A stretch of DNA of 64,000 nt from Peribacillus simplex (GTDB lineage: Bacteria > Bacillota > Bacilli > Bacillales > DSM-1321): contig NZ_CP126106.1 of the NCBI RefSeq assembly GCF_030123325.1, positions 958,001-1,022,000 on the forward strand, in the 5' to 3' direction. How positions within the stretch are numbered: position 1 is the stretch's first letter; the number at the start of each line of letters is the position of its first letter. The notes beneath the pieces were generated by a model, which made no database searches, was not told the origin of the DNA, and saw nothing but the letters and a program-made list of their open reading frames with translations. A program made the position numbers and the translations under genes. This document shows, piece by piece, positions 62,037 to 64,000 of the stretch.

Positions 62037-62073
62037 AGGCGGTACCTTTACCAGGTAATCGCTTTTTCTTTTT
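62037..62073 (+). terminator. Terminator of the deacetylase gene
   Basis: GCGGTACCT ttacc AGGTAATCGC (about 62040-62063) then TTTTTCTTTTT. Confidence 0.75.
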
Positions 62074-62252
62074 AGAACCAAGGGAAAAGTGCTAAATAGT
62101 GCTTATAGGGGGAGAGGCAGGAAAATGCGCATTTACAACGATAAGCATTTTTGAAACAAGACTCATGAGACATTAAAAAGCCTAAAATTAGAGGTACTTT
62201 GAATGCTTCTCAAAAGGTTCTACTCTATTGAGATTGTGAAGGTTTCTACTTA

Positions 62253-62332
62253 AACTAACGGGAGCTTTACATCAATATGGGAGTTGCTTAGGCAGCTCTT
62301 TTTTCTTATGGAGCCAATGGGGCAATTTAGTT
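62253..62332 (+). repeat. Terminator-bearing spacer repeat, copy 7
   Basis: AACTAAC (62253-62259), central GGGAGTTGCTTAGGCAGCTC hairpin with TTTTTT, right half TTATGGAGCCAATGGGGCA, ending TTTAGTT (62326-62332). Confidence 0.7.
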
Positions 62333-62457
62333 CAACAAGGATTTCTTAATTAATTGAAGAAATATACACCTATGGTTATGCACCTATCAGGATTCCTTAG
62401 AAACATTTGTAATGTCATATAATTCATAACTATCTTGTAAATCAGGAGGAAGAGCAA

Positions 62458-62751
62458 TTGGAAAATCAAAAAAGGATAAAAAAGCAACAAATATCAATTG
62501 GGGATGTATAGGCGGTAAAACTCCCTGATGGGAGATATGGAGCATTAAGAATTGTGAACTGCGACCGAAACTCTTATCTTGTTGCTACTACCCCATATAT
62601 AGGGGAGACCATCCCGATGGTTGAAAATAATGTTTTAAGTAAGACACTTCTGCAAAATCGTTTTTATTTTGAAAACGCCCTTGCTATTTGTTGGCTTGAT
62701 GGTAAAATTCCTGGAACTTTTATTTACATTGGGAACATTCAAGGGACTTAA
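62458..62751 (+). pseudogene. Immunity-like protein gene (Imm26-type) with in-frame TAG
   Basis: TTG 62458 behind AGGAGGAAGAG starts MENQKRIKKQQISIGDV, then TAG at 62509-62511, then the same frame continues AVKLPDGRYGALRIVNC…ENALAICWLDGKIPGTFIYIG to TAA 62749-62751. The GD-xAxxLPDGRYG motif resembles Imm26-like immunity proteins of toxin systems. 97 residues if read through. An internal re-start at 62554 would give only 65 aa. Broken, or rescued by suppression. Confidence 0.55.
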
Positions 62752-62774
62752 AAGTAAAAAACACAATTATCGAC

Positions 62775-62813
62775 AAAAAAGAGGTCGGAATATTGATCCC
62801 GACCTCTTTTTTT
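62775..62813. terminator. Bidirectional terminator, immunity-like gene / doxX
   Basis: 14-bp arms AAAAAAGAGGTCGG and complement (62775-62788, 62799-62812), T-runs both ways. Confidence 0.92.
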
Positions 62814-62829
62814 AATACTCATTTTTTTG

Positions 62830-63339
62830 TTAGGCTACATTTTTTTCCTCTATTGTTCTGTTAGCAAATAGTTTTTCTTTAAGAGTAGGTATAATCATAC
62901 CATCTACCCCATATCTTCCTGCATTCATAGCAGAAACAAGGATAAACATTGATAATAGAACAAGTTGTGGATTGGTACTTGTCGTGCCACTAAACAAATA
63001 AGAGAAGTTCATAACCAGACCAAAAAAGACAGCTGTTTTAGTGAAACAACCCAGCAATAAACCTATCCCGACGAGGAATTCTCCCCAAGGTACTAACGTA
63101 TTGAATATCTCGACATTAGGAATGGCTACATTCTCGAGGAATGCAACCCACCATCCCTGAACAGCCGGATGATCTCCAGTCGAATTTGCCAACGCATCCT
63201 GTAAGAAACCAGAAGCATCAAATTGTCCGCCTGTTAACTTCCCCCAGCCAGCCATAACCCATGTATATCCGAGATACACACGTAACACAGCCAAAAGAAT
63301 GGAGACATTTTTGTTAAGCTTTAAAAGATCAATAAACAT
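62830..63339 (-). CDS. DoxX-family membrane protein
   Basis: 169 aa, four helices; DoxX core LRVYLGYTWVMAGWGKLTGGQFD (short: TWVMAGWGKLTGG, about 25-37), PWGEFLVGIGLLLGCFTKTA (short: GEFLVGIGLLLG) and a C-terminal AMNAGRYGVDG. DoxX proteins are linked to redox homeostasis and thiosulfate/quinone handling in some bacteria. ATG 63339 after GGGAGG is preferred over 63408. A good Fur-like box lies 55-75 bases upstream, suggesting iron control. Confidence 0.85.
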   Translation of the reverse strand: MFIDLLKLNKNVSILLAVLRVYLGYTWVMAGWGKLTGGQFDASGFLQDALANSTGDHPAVQGWWVAFLENVAIPNVEIFNTLVPWGEFLVGIGLLLGCFTKTAVFFGLVMNFSYLFSGTTSTNPQLVLLSMFILVSAMNAGRYGVDGMIIPTLKEKLFANRTIEEKNVA

Positions 63340-63393
63340 ACTTTTCCTCCCTATAATTAAAAAATAATGACTAGGAGATATAATAACACAATT

Positions 63394-63412
63394 GAAAACG
63401 ATTTTCATTATC
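63394..63412 (-). promoter_or_regulatory. Fur-box-like operator ahead of doxX
   Basis: GAAAACGATTTTCATTATC matches 16 of 19 positions of the Fur consensus GATAATGATTATCATTATC or its complement form. It lies upstream of the doxX start at 63339. Confidence 0.6.
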
Positions 63413-63470
63413 AGTTATGTAAATGTTTTATAAATAATCTTCTTTTAATTCAATTTGAGGTAATATAGCA

Positions 63471-63521
63471 GGCACTAAAGATACATAGAAGATCAGAGCT
63501 GTATTTAAGGCAGCTCTTTTC
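63471..63521 (+). repeat. Spacer repeat, copy 8 (variant), target of the intron
   Basis: GGCACTAAAG…GAAGATCAGAGCTG (hairpin AGAGCTG 63495-63501 / CAGCTCT 63511-63517) followed by TTTTC and directly by the 5' end of a group II intron. Confidence 0.55.
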
Positions 63522-64000
63522 GTGCGCCCGGCATGGGTGCAATCTATAGGGTGTGAGTCCCGAACCATGAAGGCAGTAGTAATGGTTAGCTTAATGCAAG
63601 GGTGTCCATGGCGACGTGGAATCTGAAGGAAGCAAGCGGCAAACCTCCGGTCTGAGGAACACGAACTTCATATAAGGCTAGGTATCATTGGATGAGTTTG
63701 CGAAACAAAACAAAGTCCTTACTGCCGAAGGTGGTAAAGAGTAAATGAAGCAGATAGATGGAGGGAAAGATTGCACTCTTACCCGGGGAGGTCTGATGAC
63801 AGCCAAGTACACTTGGTAACCTGTCCAGTGATGGACAGCTGAATCATCAGAAGTCAGCAGAGGTCATAGTACTTGTCTACTCGAGAAGATAAGGAAGGAC
63901 CGAACAGATTAAGGAGGATGAATACTGGGCGTTCGTTATCTGCGAAGAAGCAAACAATTCCTAACGGAACTTATTTGAGGGAAGAAGTGGTGAATACACG
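63522..64000 (+). mobile_element. Group II intron, 5' part (runs off the window)
   Basis: Begins GTGCGCCCGGCATGGGTGC (group II introns start GUGYG) and continues with ~400 bases of domain I-type structured RNA (GTCCCGAACC, GGCGACGTGGAATCTGAAGG, AAACCTCCGGTCTGAGG) before an internal reading frame. It sits right after the terminator hairpin and T-tract of spacer copy 8, the target choice of group IIC introns. The 3' end and domain V/VI are outside. Confidence 0.85.
63918..64000 (+). CDS. ltrA: Group II intron reverse transcriptase/maturase, N-terminus only
   Basis: ATG 63918 opens a frame MNTGRSLSAKKQTIPNG…, the usual start of bacillus intron-encoded LtrA proteins, and is open to the window end. 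AAGGAGG touches the ATG directly, so the real start may be a later codon. The reverse transcriptase domains lie beyond the window. Confidence 0.6.
   Translation, partial: MNTGRSLSAKKQTIPNGTYLREEVVNT

Noticed and set aside
56372..63521. Calling the spacer repeats a CRISPR array
   Set aside because: Repeats are hundreds to thousands of bases apart, imperfect, carry terminators, and no cas gene is present.
56372..63521. Declaring the region a true integron
   Set aside because: No integrase or attI in the window and the end boxes miss the attC consensus by one base each; kept only as a hypothesis.

Overview
This 64 kb window is chromosomal DNA from a low-GC, endospore-forming member of the Bacillaceae. 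The gene content (spoVR, ald with an AdeR-type regulator, pgcA, SigB-like and Bce-type modules) and the yhcT-yhcU-yhcX-pgcA-yhdA-yhdB-yhdC gene order, which resembles Bacillus subtilis, point that way. The encoded proteins look most like those of the Peribacillus (Bacillus simplex) group; that placement is inference. No rRNA, tRNA or CRISPR array was seen.

Layout. 1-5.1 kb: a truncated LysM protein, a YcgQ/YcgR membrane pair, 3-methyladenine DNA glycosylase and a 14-TM drug exporter with a clear promoter and twin operator. 5.2-16 kb: core metabolism (proC, an FAD-linked lactate/glycolate oxidase, alanine dehydrogenase, an EcsC protein, an AdeR-like activator), two paralogous Pit phosphate transporters around a DUF47 partner, glyoxal reductase YvgN and a YeaQ-type stress membrane protein. 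16.2-26 kb: the yhc/yhd synteny block, containing a decayed DsbB-like gene next to a thioredoxin-like protein that lacks its CxxC. 26.5-31.8 kb: an operon of RpiR regulator, M20 hydrolase, GNAT acyltransferase and N-acylamino acid racemase that matches the described D- to L-amino-acid conversion pathway, followed by a YkvI-type transporter. 31.9-41.6 kb: spoVR, then two metalloid-related modules. The first is an ArsN1-like acetyltransferase, a Cys-rich MarR regulator and a Cys-tailed flavoprotein with shared TTGCAA operators. The second is arsR-arsB-arsC. Between them lie DUF421, a broken cupin gene and a small membrane protein. 41.6-49.3 kb: a lipoprotein, a PAS/HD-GYP protein, a kinase-regulator-VTT operon, and an Lrp regulator convergent with a split chromate transporter. 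49.5-55.7 kb: a dispersed Bacillaceae repeat, a dead EamA transporter and a complete Bce-type antimicrobial-peptide sensing and resistance module.

55.8-64 kb is clearly accessory DNA. Short, mostly unrelated genes (truncated globin, small membrane protein, MFS exporter, unknown proteins, a polysaccharide deacetylase, a broken immunity-like gene, Fur-box DoxX) are separated by copies of a roughly 75 bp terminator-bearing repeat. In most of the complete copies the ends are complementary or nearly so (AACTAAC and GTTAGTT in the best case). An IS110 remnant lies in this region. A group II intron begins directly behind the terminator hairpin of the last repeat and runs off the end of the window. 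This repeat-separated, mostly co-oriented gene array is the strongest candidate here for an undescribed arrangement.

Several genes carry single-base frameshifts or in-frame stops (bdbC-like, cupin, EamA, a small gene at 34.0 kb, the IS110 remnant, the immunity-like gene). They may be real decay or, where homopolymers are involved, sequencing error.
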